Shown in pieces: positions 26,058-35,956 of a DNA stretch of 64,000 bases. The stretch is from Bog-950 sp046329535. Its GTDB lineage: Bacteria; Bacteroidota; Bacteroidia; Chitinophagales; LD1. A program made the position numbers and the translations under genes. Within the stretch, counting starts at the first letter, position 1; the number at the start of each line of letters is the position of its first letter. The stretch covers positions 1 to 64,000 of the forward strand of contig JAXLUN010000001.1 of the NCBI GenBank assembly GCA_046329535.1, written 5' to 3'. Under the pieces are notes generated by a model. The model searched no databases. It was not told the DNA's origin and worked only from the letters and a program-made list of their open reading frames with translations.

Positions 26058-28415
26058 ATGTATAAACAACACTTTACTTTTCTTCTGTTTTCATTGGCCG
26101 TGCTTTATATTTTCACTACTGCCAGCTCAAACGGAAGAGCTACGGCTGCCAATGCAGATAATACCGGGGCTCCCAGCTCAACACAAACCTGTGGTGGTTG
26201 TCATAGCGGAGGCAGCTACGGAACGGTTACTACCACTATTGAGATTTTTGCTCAGGGCACCACTACACCTGTTACTACATATACCGGTGGAACCACCTAC
26301 GATATGAAGGTTACCATAGGTCATACTTCGGGTACACCGGCCGGTTATGGGTTTGAGTTAACCTGCCTCACCAGTCCCGGCAATGCACCGGTGGCAGGCG
26401 CCAGCACTTACACCAATCTGGCCAGTAATGTCAAACAGAAACTCGTAATAACCGGCACCTTTAACGGCAGAAGGTACGTAGAGCACAATGGCGTTACCTC
26501 CAATAATGTATTTGCCTTTAGCTGGACTGCACCTATAGCCGGAACGGGAACAGTCAAATTTTATGCTGACGGAAATGCGGTAAACGGAGCCAATGCTGAT
26601 AACGGTGATAAAGCTTCGCCAGCTACTTCACTTACTCTGCCCGAAGCAGTTCCTCTTTCTGTAACCGGAACAACAACAAACGTTTCCTGCAATGGTGGAA
26701 ACAACGGAGCTATCAATATTACAGCCGCGGGCGGCAGCCCGGCTTATACCTATAACTGGGGCAGCGGTATTACTACGGAAGATCGAACGACTCTCACCGC
26801 AGGAACCTATACGGTGACAGTAACAGATAACGCCAGTGCTACTGCTACGGCAACCTTTACGCTGACTCAGCCAACCGCTTTGACGGTAACCGGCAGCGCA
26901 ACCAATGTTTCATGTAATGGAGGAAGTAACGGTGCGGTCAACATTACAGCCAGCGGAGGCACTCCCGCTTATACTTATAACTGGGGAAATAATATTACTA
27001 CAGAGGATAGGACCGCCCTTACTGCGGGTTCCTATTCCGTTACTGTTACCGATACCAAATCCTGCACGGTCAGTTCGTCTTTTAGCGTAACTCAACCAAA
27101 CGCTTTGGTAGCTTCTAATACACCGGGCAGTATTGCCTGCTTTGGCGGAAGCACCACCATCAGCGTAACCGCATCAGGGGGTACAGCTCCCTATAGCGGC
27201 ACGGGCAGCTACACGGTAACAGCCGGTGATTATTCCTATACAGTGACCGATGCCAACAACTGTTCAGCTACTACCAGTGTCAATATAACGCAACCGACAC
27301 AATTAAGCGCCATTGCCACCGATATTACCATTCCCTGCAACAGTGGCAGCGGAACGGTGACGGTAACAGCCACAGGCGGCACTCAACCTTACACCGGTAC
27401 CGGTAACTTTACCGTAACTACCCCGGGTGTTCAGAGTTATCCGGTTACAGATAATAACGGATGTTCTTCCACGGCTACGGCTACGGTGAGTTCGGCATCG
27501 GGTTTATCGGTTACGAATGTAACTACGGATATACTTTGTAACGGTGTCTGTAACGGGGCTATTAATACAACCGTTAGCGGAGGCACTCAACCCTACAGTT
27601 ACAACTGGAGTACGAACTCAAGTGCTCAGGATATAGCCAACCTTTGTGCCGGCACCTATACTCAAACCGTGAGTGATAACGCTAATTGCAGTATTGTAAA
27701 TACCTATGTGGTGGCTGATATGGCCGCCTTGCAGTTAAGCATCCTGAAAGATTCCGTGCTGTGTAATGGTTCCTCGGCTAATGTTTCGGTGAATGTTACC
27801 GGAGGGGCTTCTCCATATAGTTATATCTGGAGCAGTGGAGGGAACACCTCCGGTGTCTCTCTTACAGCCGGTAGTTATGGGTTGACGGTGACGGATAATA
27901 ATAGTTGTACCGCCACGCAGAGTTTAACGCTGGCTCAGCCGGATTCCCTGCAGGTAACTGTGGCAAATGTTACGAATGATAACGGTAGTGGCAACGGAGC
28001 CATTGATATCAGTGTTTCGGGGGGTAGTTCTCCTTATGTTTTTAGCTGGAGTAATTCGGCCACTTCAGAAGATATCTCACAACTGACTTCCGGTATTTAT
28101 GGTGTAACGGTTACTGATGCCAATGGCTGCGATAAAAGCATAGCGAACATCAGTATCGTGAATACCGGGGTGGGTGAAGTGGAGGCTTATTCGGTTCGTG
28201 TTTACCCTAATCCATTTACGGATGTTCTGCAACTTTTATCTGAGCAGAAAGGAATACTCTGCATATACAACACCGAAGGCCTGCTGGTAAGTAAAACTGA
28301 ATTGAACTCCGGTTTAAACAGGCTTGACCTATCGGGTTTATCACCGGCTATTTACATGGCGGTAGTAAACACAAACGGACTTACTTCAAGAATACGATTA
28401 ATGAAGAGCCGATAG
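26058..28415 (+). CDS. T9SS protein with CxxCH/Reeler-like N-terminus and SprB repeats
   Basis: A 785-residue surface protein. After the signal peptide, TQTCGGCHSGGSYG (about 43-56) is a CxxCH c-type haem-binding motif. It is followed by a Reeler-like (choice-of-anchor V type) beta domain to about 190. Six to seven SprB repeats follow, each about 75 residues, with the pattern NVSCNGGNNGAI(N/D)I...GG..PY.Y.W......ED...L..G.Y.VTVTD. The C-terminus is a type A T9SS domain (VRVYPNPFTDVLQ...YNTEGLLVS). SprB repeats are known from gliding adhesins. The single haem motif could instead be a disulfide loop. Confidence 0.85.
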   Translation: MYKQHFTFLLFSLAVLYIFTTASSNGRATAANADNTGAPSSTQTCGGCHSGGSYGTVTTTIEIFAQGTTTPVTTYTGGTTYDMKVTIGHTSGTPAGYGFELTCLTSPGNAPVAGASTYTNLASNVKQKLVITGTFNGRRYVEHNGVTSNNVFAFSWTAPIAGTGTVKFYADGNAVNGANADNGDKASPATSLTLPEAVPLSVTGTTTNVSCNGGNNGAINITAAGGSPAYTYNWGSGITTEDRTTLTAGTYTVTVTDNASATATATFTLTQPTALTVTGSATNVSCNGGSNGAVNITASGGTPAYTYNWGNNITTEDRTALTAGSYSVTVTDTKSCTVSSSFSVTQPNALVASNTPGSIACFGGSTTISVTASGGTAPYSGTGSYTVTAGDYSYTVTDANNCSATTSVNITQPTQLSAIATDITIPCNSGSGTVTVTATGGTQPYTGTGNFTVTTPGVQSYPVTDNNGCSSTATATVSSASGLSVTNVTTDILCNGVCNGAINTTVSGGTQPYSYNWSTNSSAQDIANLCAGTYTQTVSDNANCSIVNTYVVADMAALQLSILKDSVLCNGSSANVSVNVTGGASPYSYIWSSGGNTSGVSLTAGSYGLTVTDNNSCTATQSLTLAQPDSLQVTVANVTNDNGSGNGAIDISVSGGSSPYVFSWSNSATSEDISQLTSGIYGVTVTDANGCDKSIANISIVNTGVGEVEAYSVRVYPNPFTDVLQLLSEQKGILCIYNTEGLLVSKTELNSGLNRLDLSGLSPAIYMAVVNTNGLTSRIRLMKSR

Positions 28416-28473
28416 GTTGTTTAACTAACGTTTTCGGACTTTTGTCTCCGCAGGCTCTTTCAGCTTGGCGAAG

Positions 28474-28550
28474 ACCTTGCGCAAGGTTAGCGCTTGTTTT
28501 ACGCATTACAAATGCTTATAGAAGGTGGTTCGGGATAACATATCCCGAAC
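28474..28550. repeat. Cluster of three perfect inverted repeats
   Basis: Within 77 bases lie ACCTTGC/GCAAGGT (28474-28487, no loop), GCATT-ACA-AATGC (28503-28515) and GTTCGGGATA-ACA-TATCCCGAAC (28528-28550). The last two share the loop ACA. The compact set resembles REP-like elements mobilised by REP-associated tyrosine transposases; that origin is inference. It sits between two convergent T9SS genes and may also act as a terminator, though no T tract follows. Confidence 0.6.
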
Positions 28551-28596
28551 AGCAGGTAAGATTTTCATTTACTGTTGGTGGTATAGCTCCTGTTTT

Positions 28597-31308
28597 TTAC
28601 TCCACCACAAACTTCCTTACTGTCACCGTTTCATCGGGTAGTTGCACCTTTACCAAATAAACACCTCTCGCAAAACCTGAGGTGTTGAGTGTTGTGTTAG
28701 TGCTTGTCAATTGAACAGCCGCTATCATTCTTCCGGTTATATCGGTAACTATTGCGTTGCTGCCTATCATGCTTTTATCTACGGCAATGGTAATGCTGCT
28801 GCTTGCCGGATTAGGATAAATGCCGAATGATAAGTGCTGCGGGCTGAATGGTTTAATATCGCTGAGCAATACAATGCTGGTGGTGGCGGTATTGGTAAGC
28901 ACTGCCTGATTAAAGTCGAAATAGATACCTGCGCTGTTGGGTATGATGTTGCCCGCCACCAGATTTGTTTTGGGCTGAATGCGATAACGCACAAAGCCAT
29001 GACTGAGCAGCTCGTTGGTATTGCTATCGGGCAAAAGAATGTTGTTGAATGTAAACTCCATGTTCTGTTTGTTATCGAGCCATTTTAAGTTGACCGGGTG
29101 CGATGAACTGACAAACTCAATGGTGTTTATATCAAGTTTGGCCGTATCAATCGGGTTTAAAACTTTGATGGTAAAGGCGGTGTCGTTGCCGGTGTTTTGA
29201 AAACGGATGATATACTCCAGAAAAGGATAGGCAACCAACTCTGTGGTGGTGAGGGTATCTTCATCTACCAATATATCGTTAGGGTCGTAGCTGCCAGTTG
29301 TAAGCACCTGCCAGCGCGCATAGTTGCAGGCGGGGGTGGCATCACCGGCCACAGGGTCTATTCTTACATTGGAATTTATGGATGAGCCGATGGGTGTAGA
29401 GGAATTGACATGAACAGTAAGCCAAATACTGGCTGATTCAAAAGGAGCAAGCGAAGTATAATTCCAAACCACTGAATCGGTATTGACATATGCAGGAGTA
29501 ATGCTGGAAGAAACATAGCTCAGAGCACTATCGGGATAAAAAACTACCGAGCCGCTTAGGATAGTGTTGCCTGTATTTTCAAATGTGATCACATACTGTG
29601 CGTCAAAGCCCACTCGGAATGCTGATCGAGGTGTCAGTGTAACGCATACATCATTCACCACGCCCACCGGCTGAAAGGCAAAATGATTTAAGCTATCGGT
29701 TTGGTGCAAGCCCGTAAAGTAAGCGCTCTGTGTGGCGGGCACGGCATTGTAATAGCTGATGGGAGCGGGAGCCACCGTATAATTTCCTGTATCTAACACA
29801 CTGACTGAATAATGGCCGTTTTGTTCGCTGAAAGCAAACCTGCCGGTGTTTTGCTCGGTTACTTTTTTGTTAATGAGTAGCGGCTCGCCCGCATCGCGCA
29901 CCGTGTTGCTGTTTAAATCGGCAAACAGATTGCCGGTAACAGCATTGTTTTCTCCGGTAAGTTTTACTATCCAGTAATCCCAAGTGCCATTGCAGTTCTC
30001 TGTTTTATCGCCTGAAATGTTAGACGTGGATAGACCACCCAATATATATCCCCCGTCAGCGGTTTGCTGTATGGAGCTAAGGTCATCATATTCACTCCCT
30101 CCAATGGTATTCTGCCATTGTATACTGCCTGCTGCATCGATTTTTACTACCCAGTAATCTCCATTTCCTATGCTGTTTTCGGTTTTATCACCCGAAATAT
30201 CTGATTCGGAATATCCTCCCAATATATAACCTCCGTCAGTGGTTTGTTGTACGGACTTAAGCTCATCGTTTCCTTCCCCTCCAATGGTATTCTCCCATAG
30301 TATATTGCCCAGCGAATCGGTTTTTACTATCCAATAATCATCAGTGTAGGTTATTGTATCTGTATTGTTTTCCGTTTTATCGCCTGAAATGTTAGATATG
30401 GATATACCACCCAATATATATCCCCCGTCAGAGGTTTGTTGTATCGAACTAAGTCGATCCTCAAGACCTCCCCCTATGGTATTCTGCCATTGTATATTTC
30501 CTGCTGCATCGGTCTTTACTATCCAGTAATCCCAACCGCCATTGCAGTTATCAGTTTTATCGCCTGAAATATTTGACCCGGAAAATCCACCCAATATATA
30601 GCCCCCGTCAGTGGTTTGTTGGACGGAATGAAGTTCCTCAGCACCACTACTCCCGATGGTATTCTGCCATTGTATGTTTCCGAGGGCATCGGTTTTTACT
30701 ATCCAGTAATCACTACCTCCCATGGGGTTTTCGGTTTTATCGTATGAAATATTTGCGGAGGAATATCCTCCCAATATATAACCTCCGTCAGTGGTTTGTT
30801 GGACAGACTGAAGAACATCACCACCATCACCCCCAATGGTATTCTGCCATTGTATATTGCCTGCCGCATCAATTTTTATGAGCCAGTAATCCTTCTGGTC
30901 AAGAACAGTAAAACCGTGATCTTCTGTTTTATCACCGGAAATATCTGATTCGGAATATCCTCCCAATATATAGCCTCCGTCAGTGGTTTGTTGGATGGAC
31001 TCAAGTTCATCAATACCATCACCCCCAATGGTATTCTGCCATTGTATGTTACCTGCTGCATCGGTTTTTACTACCCAATAGTCATCCCCTCCATTGCTGT
31101 TTTCGGTTTTATCACCTGAAATACCAGAGAAGGAATAGCCACCCAATATATACCCCCCGTCAGCGGTTTGTTGTATTGAAGTAAGTTTATCTTCATAACT
31201 TCCCCCAATGGTTTTCTGCCATTCAATAACCGGTTGAGAATGCAAGAGAGTGAACAGTGAGCAACTAAAAACCAAAACAAGCAACGCGGGTTTGTAAATG
31301 TTTTTCAT
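28597..31308 (-). CDS. T9SS surface protein with seven propeller-like repeats
   Basis: A 903-residue exported protein. After the signal peptide (ends LLHSQ) there are exactly seven units of 60-64 residues (about 27-455). Each has WQNTIGG...L.S.QQT.DGGYILGG.S...ISGDKTE......DYW(I/V)VK.D..GN. Seven such blades fit a closed beta-propeller. Next come a Cna/SdrD-like segment (GNLFADLNSNTVRDAGEPL) and a DUF11/DUF7619-like domain of fused beta sandwiches (SYDPNDI...EYIIRFQNTGNDTA). A type A T9SS domain closes it (FGIYPNPASSSITIAV...VYLVKVQ). The ligand is unknown. Confidence 0.88.
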   Translation of the reverse strand: MKNIYKPALLVLVFSCSLFTLLHSQPVIEWQKTIGGSYEDKLTSIQQTADGGYILGGYSFSGISGDKTENSNGGDDYWVVKTDAAGNIQWQNTIGGDGIDELESIQQTTDGGYILGGYSESDISGDKTEDHGFTVLDQKDYWLIKIDAAGNIQWQNTIGGDGGDVLQSVQQTTDGGYILGGYSSANISYDKTENPMGGSDYWIVKTDALGNIQWQNTIGSSGAEELHSVQQTTDGGYILGGFSGSNISGDKTDNCNGGWDYWIVKTDAAGNIQWQNTIGGGLEDRLSSIQQTSDGGYILGGISISNISGDKTENNTDTITYTDDYWIVKTDSLGNILWENTIGGEGNDELKSVQQTTDGGYILGGYSESDISGDKTENSIGNGDYWVVKIDAAGSIQWQNTIGGSEYDDLSSIQQTADGGYILGGLSTSNISGDKTENCNGTWDYWIVKLTGENNAVTGNLFADLNSNTVRDAGEPLLINKKVTEQNTGRFAFSEQNGHYSVSVLDTGNYTVAPAPISYYNAVPATQSAYFTGLHQTDSLNHFAFQPVGVVNDVCVTLTPRSAFRVGFDAQYVITFENTGNTILSGSVVFYPDSALSYVSSSITPAYVNTDSVVWNYTSLAPFESASIWLTVHVNSSTPIGSSINSNVRIDPVAGDATPACNYARWQVLTTGSYDPNDILVDEDTLTTTELVAYPFLEYIIRFQNTGNDTAFTIKVLNPIDTAKLDINTIEFVSSSHPVNLKWLDNKQNMEFTFNNILLPDSNTNELLSHGFVRYRIQPKTNLVAGNIIPNSAGIYFDFNQAVLTNTATTSIVLLSDIKPFSPQHLSFGIYPNPASSSITIAVDKSMIGSNAIVTDITGRMIAAVQLTSTNTTLNTSGFARGVYLVKVQLPDETVTVRKFVVE

Positions 31309-31532
31309 GGCGGTGGTTTTAAAGTTGTATAAATATAGGTATTTAATTTATGATTACTCTTCGCGATAAAAAAGCGGATGTCGTTGCGAACTCTCGCATA
31401 TCAGCGGGCAAAACAACCTTCAACTTTGTCTTTCTGTATTTCATTTTTGCCACTATTGGAGTTTTCACCAACAGCCTTTTCCCCTTTGCGCCTAAGCTTC
31501 TTTATTGGTGATAACAAAGGTTCAAAGGCAAA
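31309..31532. other. Intergenic region before the heptad-repeat ORF
   Basis: About 220 bp with no gene I can support. It contains the minus-strand promoter region of the propeller-repeat gene and the plus-strand leader of the ORF at 31533. I see no clear TAnnTTTG box on either strand. Confidence 0.4.
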
Positions 31533-31991
31533 ATGCTGGGAGCTACCGCCAAAGTGGTAGGAGCTATAGTCAAGGCCGTAGGAGCTGCCATCAACACGGT
31601 AGGAGCTACAGCCAAGGAGATAGGAGGAAGTTCCAATCCTCCGGGAGCAACCATCAAGGCGGCAAGAGTTACAGTCAACAAAATAGGAGTAAATGTCAAA
31701 GCATTAGGAGCTATATTCAATACGTCAGGAGCTACATCCAACACAATAAGCGCAGGAATCAATGCCTCAGGAGTTGCTGTCAGCATTAAAAACGATGCAT
31801 CCATCTTCAAAAACACTACCGTCAACGTTAAGAACGGAACAGTCAACAGTAGAAACGCTACTGTCAAACGTAGAAACGGAGCAGTCAACTTTAGAAACGG
31901 ACATCCATCTTCAAAAACGGAACAATCGACATTTGAAAAGGACAATCTGACAGGCTTCATGATACAGACTATCAGAAGAATTTGCTCCTAA
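31533..31991 (+). CDS. Possible heptapeptide-repeat protein
   Basis: A 152-residue frame made almost entirely of degenerate seven-residue units. The first half follows VGAxxKA (for example VGAIVKA, VGAAINT, IGVNVKA, LGAIFNT); the second half follows VNxRNGT (TVNVKNG, TVNSRNA, TVKRRNG, AVNFRNG). There is no signal peptide or cysteine. The composition (G, A, V, N, K, T) would suit a short-rung beta-solenoid or amyloid-like fold. The minus strand is also open, but it encodes an all-hydrophobic LTxxFLx pattern that looks less protein-like. A terminator lies directly after the stop. It may instead be a non-coding 21-bp minisatellite. Confidence 0.4.
   Translation: MLGATAKVVGAIVKAVGAAINTVGATAKEIGGSSNPPGATIKAARVTVNKIGVNVKALGAIFNTSGATSNTISAGINASGVAVSIKNDASIFKNTTVNVKNGTVNSRNATVKRRNGAVNFRNGHPSSKTEQSTFEKDNLTGFMIQTIRRICS
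31551..31925. repeat. Degenerate 21-bp tandem repeat
   Basis: About 17 units with a 21-bp register. The anchors are GGAGCT and GTCAA in the first half and GTCAAC plus AACGGA in the second half; a few units carry 3-base length changes. The same GTCAAC-anchored 21-bp period recurs at 43050-43100, so this may be a dispersed repeat family. Confidence 0.7.
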
Positions 31992-31996
31992 GGTCT

Positions 31997-32039
31997 TCAA
32001 ACAAAAAAGCCCAGAAGTAATCGGGGCTTTTTTGTTTGA
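31997..32039. terminator. Bidirectional terminator
   Basis: A perfect 16-bp stem (31997-32012 with 32024-32039, TCAAACAAAAAAGCCC and its complement) has an 11-base loop. It lies between the heptad ORF (+) and the fatty acid hydroxylase gene (-). Confidence 0.88.
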
Positions 32040-32046
32040 TGGAGAA

Positions 32047-33294
32047 CTATGCCAATGACTGTTGTTGCTTGGAGCTGATAATATACGAGTAGGTAAAGAA
32101 CACCACACAACCCACAAAGGTAAAGGCCGATACGGCAATGGTGAAATTAAACCAGTTGATATACCAGTAATAGTAAAAGGTGTTCAGGCTTACCATCACC
32201 AGCACTAAGCGGGCATACTCGGCATACACCACCCACTTTTTGTTTTCAAAAATAGCCCCGGTTATCAGCATGGTAATAAATATGAGCAGGAAGAACACTA
32301 CCCGATAAAAGGTGCTGATAGTAGCGTAGTTAGCCATATACATGATAGACGTAACCAAGGTAATGAGAAACTGAATAATGGCGTATGACTTGAAGTAAAT
32401 ATTCGTATCCATATCATATTTATGGTAAGCGGCTTTATCTACCGGCTGCACAGGCACAAATCCACCCAGATAGGTGGGCATCCAGCCGGGGCGCGCAAAA
32501 ATCAATTTCAGTCGGTCGGTCCACAGCATTTTCTTTGCCTTTTCAAACAGGGTTACATAGTATTCTACATTAGCCCAGGCAGGATTCCAGCTTTTCAGCT
32601 GGGTGGTGGTGCCGTAAAATATTTCCGTATCGTTTCTTTCCTGCACAAAGGTGCCAAACATACGATCCCAGGCCATAAACACACCTGCGTGGTTGCGGTC
32701 AATATACTCGGGATTTACAGCATGGTGAACCCGGTGGTGAGAGGGGGTATTGAAAATGTATTCAAACCAGGCCGGCATACGGTTAATGCCCTTGGTGTGA
32801 ATCCAGAACTGATATAATGTTTGTGAAACAGCCGCTATGCCGAATATCACCGGGTCGAAACCAAGAAAGGGAATAGGCAGAAAAATAAAGAAGGCCAGCA
32901 AATTATGAAACCAGGACTGGCGAAGAGCCACGCTCAGATTATACTCCTCGCTTTGATGATGCACCGCATGAGCTCCCCAAAAAATATTCATTTCGTGTCC
33001 CCACCGGTGTGCCCAGTAAAAAAGAAAGTCAAACAACACCAAACACAAGATAAAACTCCACCAGGTGGCTGGTATCTTCAGGAAAGAGTAGTTTTGATAA
33101 ATCCACACATACAAACCAAATACCATGGTCTTGGTAACTAAGCTCCACAATTGCTGCCCCAAACCAATTAAAAGATTATTGACTGAATCGTTTAAGCGAT
33201 ACCAGTTTTGTTTTTTAGAATAGCCATAAGCCCATTCAATACCCATGGCCAGAAAGAACACCGGAATAGCCAGTAACATGTAAGCAGGATTCAT
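32047..33294 (-). CDS. Sterol desaturase/fatty acid hydroxylase family protein
   Basis: A 415-residue integral membrane di-iron oxygenase. Histidine boxes are visible in order: HRWGHE, HAVHH (GAHAVHHQSEEYN), a further H region (WIHTKGINR) and HHRVHH with a later NHAG. This is the set expected for the superfamily that hydroxylates or desaturates lipids. About eight hydrophobic helices are present, including three after the catalytic domain (about 310-405), as in alkylglycerol monooxygenase-like proteins. The substrate is unknown. It is a single gene, ended by the shared terminator. Confidence 0.87.
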   Translation of the reverse strand: MNPAYMLLAIPVFFLAMGIEWAYGYSKKQNWYRLNDSVNNLLIGLGQQLWSLVTKTMVFGLYVWIYQNYSFLKIPATWWSFILCLVLFDFLFYWAHRWGHEMNIFWGAHAVHHQSEEYNLSVALRQSWFHNLLAFFIFLPIPFLGFDPVIFGIAAVSQTLYQFWIHTKGINRMPAWFEYIFNTPSHHRVHHAVNPEYIDRNHAGVFMAWDRMFGTFVQERNDTEIFYGTTTQLKSWNPAWANVEYYVTLFEKAKKMLWTDRLKLIFARPGWMPTYLGGFVPVQPVDKAAYHKYDMDTNIYFKSYAIIQFLITLVTSIMYMANYATISTFYRVVFFLLIFITMLITGAIFENKKWVVYAEYARLVLVMVSLNTFYYYWYINWFNFTIAVSAFTFVGCVVFFTYSYIISSKQQQSLA

Positions 33295-33470
33295 AATTAA
33301 AACGTATTAAATGAAGAAGTATTATTTTCTAACGGCTAATGTATGGCATGGTTACATATTCATCAACGATAGTGCAAAGAATATTTTTGAAGCGTAGCCG
33401 GAAGCTGACGAAACGCAGTTTCTTATTTCGTTGAAATAGAATTTCTTTATCGCTTTAATAGTCTCTTAAC

Positions 33471-35918
33471 ATGAAAAACATCTTTTACCACCTGTTTGTG
33501 CTTTCGTTTTTCCTTCTGGCTGGTATACCGGTTAAGGCGCAGGATTCCACTATTTGCTATCTGCGGGATAAGGATGGCCGCATTCGCGAGCATAATGTTG
33601 ATTTTTTAAAAATGAAACTGGATGTGAAGTTTGAGGTGAAGGAGGGAAAGGTATTAGGCCATGTGATGTATGATTTTAAACCGATACAGTATGTAACGGA
33701 CACCCTTTTTCTGAATGCTCCGGGTATAGAAATTAATACGGTTTTGCTGGACGGTAAACCGGCAGCGTTTACTACCGATAGCCTGGGTTTAACTATCCGG
33801 TTTCTTCAGTCGCTTAATTGGAACAGAAATTACCAACTGGCTATCAACTACACAGCAAAGCCGATTAAAGGCTTGTATTTTATTGGTTGGCATACGACTG
33901 GTAAAAACCGGGATAAGGACCCATACTTTACCCGGCAACAAATCTGGACTCAGGGACAGGGTATTGATAATCGCCACTGGATTCCTTGCTATGATGATGT
34001 GAATGATAAGCTCATTACGGAAACCAACATCACTTTCGATTCTTCGTTCACGGTGATATCCAACGGAGTGCTGAAATCAAAAAGAAGAAATACCGATGGC
34101 AGCACTACCTGGAATTATGCTATGAGCAAACCGATGGTGCCATATCTCATCATGATTGCCATAGATAAATACGCTTATAAAGATTACAAGAGTAAGAATG
34201 GAATGGTTAGCCGTCAGTATTATTACAGCGACCGTCCTCAGGCCGTGCAGCCCAGCTATCAGTATAGTGCCGAAATGATGGACTGGTTGTGTGAGCAAAC
34301 CGGAGTGATGTATCCGTGGCAGGTTTACTCCAACACACCCGTACAGGATTTTATGTATGGCGCCATGGAAAACACTACAGCCACTGTATATGGAGATTTT
34401 TACCTCACGGATAGCCGCGCGGTTTTGGAGCGCTCCTATATCGCCACCAATGCACATGAGTTAACTCACCAATGGTTTGGCGATTACATAACCGAGTTTA
34501 GCGGTACCCATCATTGGCTGCATGAAAGTTTTGCTACCTATTACGCCAAACAGTTTATTCACAAAATTTTTGGTGAAGACCGGTATGAATGGGATAGGAG
34601 AGGAGAGCAGAACAGTGCGATAAGTGCCGATAGAAATGACCGTTTTCCGGTGGCACATACTCATGGCGGAAGTAACCGGCATTATCCTAAAGGCAGTGCT
34701 GTAATAGATATGATTCGATATGTCGTGGGTGATTCAGTTTATAAACGCAGTGTAACAGCCTATTTAAAGAAACACGCCTTAGCCAATGTAGTGAGCGATG
34801 ATTTTAAACGCACCTTTATGGAAACAGCAGGTGTTAATCTGGATTGGTTTTTCGATGAATGGATTTACCGTGCAGGCTTTCCGGAGTTTGAAGTGAAGTA
34901 TGAAAAACAGGAGGAGAAGGTAGCGTTTTTTGTTCGTCAAACTCAAAAAATAGACGAGCTGACTTCTTATTTCAAAATGCCGGTGCTGTTTGAAGTTTAT
35001 TATAAAGATGGAACTTCCTCTTCGGTTAAAGCCTGGTTGAGTCATGCGGAAGATACAGTGTATCTCAATAACACCGGCAACCGGGAAATAGATTACACAC
35101 TATTCGACCCTTCTTCCAGCATTATTAAAACGGTGGCCTTTAATAAAAACCTGGAAGAGTTATGTGCACAGGCAGAAAAGGCTAAACACTTTATCGACCG
35201 CTATGATGCTCTATTGGCCATGAGAGATACTGCCGTAGAACTGAAAAAGGATTTTCTGATTCGTTTGTATGGTAAAGGGAATTTCCATCCGATACAAAGT
35301 GAGATTTTATTACAGCTTGCCAAAGACAGCAGCGCGTCTGTTTTAGCGGTATTCAAACAGGCCTTGCATGACCATGACCATCTGGTAAGGAGAAGTGCCA
35401 TCGAAAATCTGGAAGAGATTCCGGATACTTTGTTGCCGGATGCTGAACTTATATTGTCCGATTCGAGTTATGTGAACATAGAGCTGGCGTTGAGAAAACT
35501 GTGTAAAGTGAATCCGGATAGCGGAGAGAAATACCTGAAAGCAACTCAAACTATAAAGGGTGTTAGTAATAACGTTCGTATAGCCTGGCTGGAGATTCAA
35601 AACAAGGAACACTTTATTCAAACGGATAATAACCTCTATCAGAAAATGCTGGTTGACTATACCTCCAATCTGTATGAGTTTCGCACCCGCCTGAAGGCTA
35701 TTGATGCGATAGAGCATTTAGCCTACTGCGATGAATTTGTTATCGGTAATTTATTGAATGCCGCCACCAACGCCAATGGTCGCTTGGGAAATCCGGCTGG
35801 CCGGTGTTTCAGAAGTTTGATGAAGAAAGAGGAAAACCTGAAAATGGCCCGCGAATATGTTGCGTTGAATACCTGGAGCCAACGGGAACGGAAAATTATT
35901 GACTCGCTGTTAAAATGA
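33471..35918 (+). CDS. M1-family metallopeptidase (aminopeptidase N-like), exported
   Basis: A secreted or periplasmic zinc aminopeptidase of 815 residues. The signal peptide ends AGIPVKAQ. The exopeptidase motif GAMENTTA lies near 297, and the zinc site HELTHQWFGDYIT near 328 is followed 18 residues later by the third ligand Glu (WLHESFATYYAKQ), so the catalytic set is complete. The N-terminal saddle domain precedes it, and after about 560 the chain is helical with HEAT-like repeats, the usual M1 C-terminal domain. It probably trims peptides for uptake. It stands upstream of the K+ channel gene (38 bp) and may share its transcript. Confidence 0.92.
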   Translation: MKNIFYHLFVLSFFLLAGIPVKAQDSTICYLRDKDGRIREHNVDFLKMKLDVKFEVKEGKVLGHVMYDFKPIQYVTDTLFLNAPGIEINTVLLDGKPAAFTTDSLGLTIRFLQSLNWNRNYQLAINYTAKPIKGLYFIGWHTTGKNRDKDPYFTRQQIWTQGQGIDNRHWIPCYDDVNDKLITETNITFDSSFTVISNGVLKSKRRNTDGSTTWNYAMSKPMVPYLIMIAIDKYAYKDYKSKNGMVSRQYYYSDRPQAVQPSYQYSAEMMDWLCEQTGVMYPWQVYSNTPVQDFMYGAMENTTATVYGDFYLTDSRAVLERSYIATNAHELTHQWFGDYITEFSGTHHWLHESFATYYAKQFIHKIFGEDRYEWDRRGEQNSAISADRNDRFPVAHTHGGSNRHYPKGSAVIDMIRYVVGDSVYKRSVTAYLKKHALANVVSDDFKRTFMETAGVNLDWFFDEWIYRAGFPEFEVKYEKQEEKVAFFVRQTQKIDELTSYFKMPVLFEVYYKDGTSSSVKAWLSHAEDTVYLNNTGNREIDYTLFDPSSSIIKTVAFNKNLEELCAQAEKAKHFIDRYDALLAMRDTAVELKKDFLIRLYGKGNFHPIQSEILLQLAKDSSASVLAVFKQALHDHDHLVRRSAIENLEEIPDTLLPDAELILSDSSYVNIELALRKLCKVNPDSGEKYLKATQTIKGVSNNVRIAWLEIQNKEHFIQTDNNLYQKMLVDYTSNLYEFRTRLKAIDAIEHLAYCDEFVIGNLLNAATNANGRLGNPAGRCFRSLMKKEENLKMAREYVALNTWSQRERKIIDSLLK

Positions 35919-35956
35919 TTTGTTTTATAAATTGCAATCGTAAGTAAATCAGCTTC

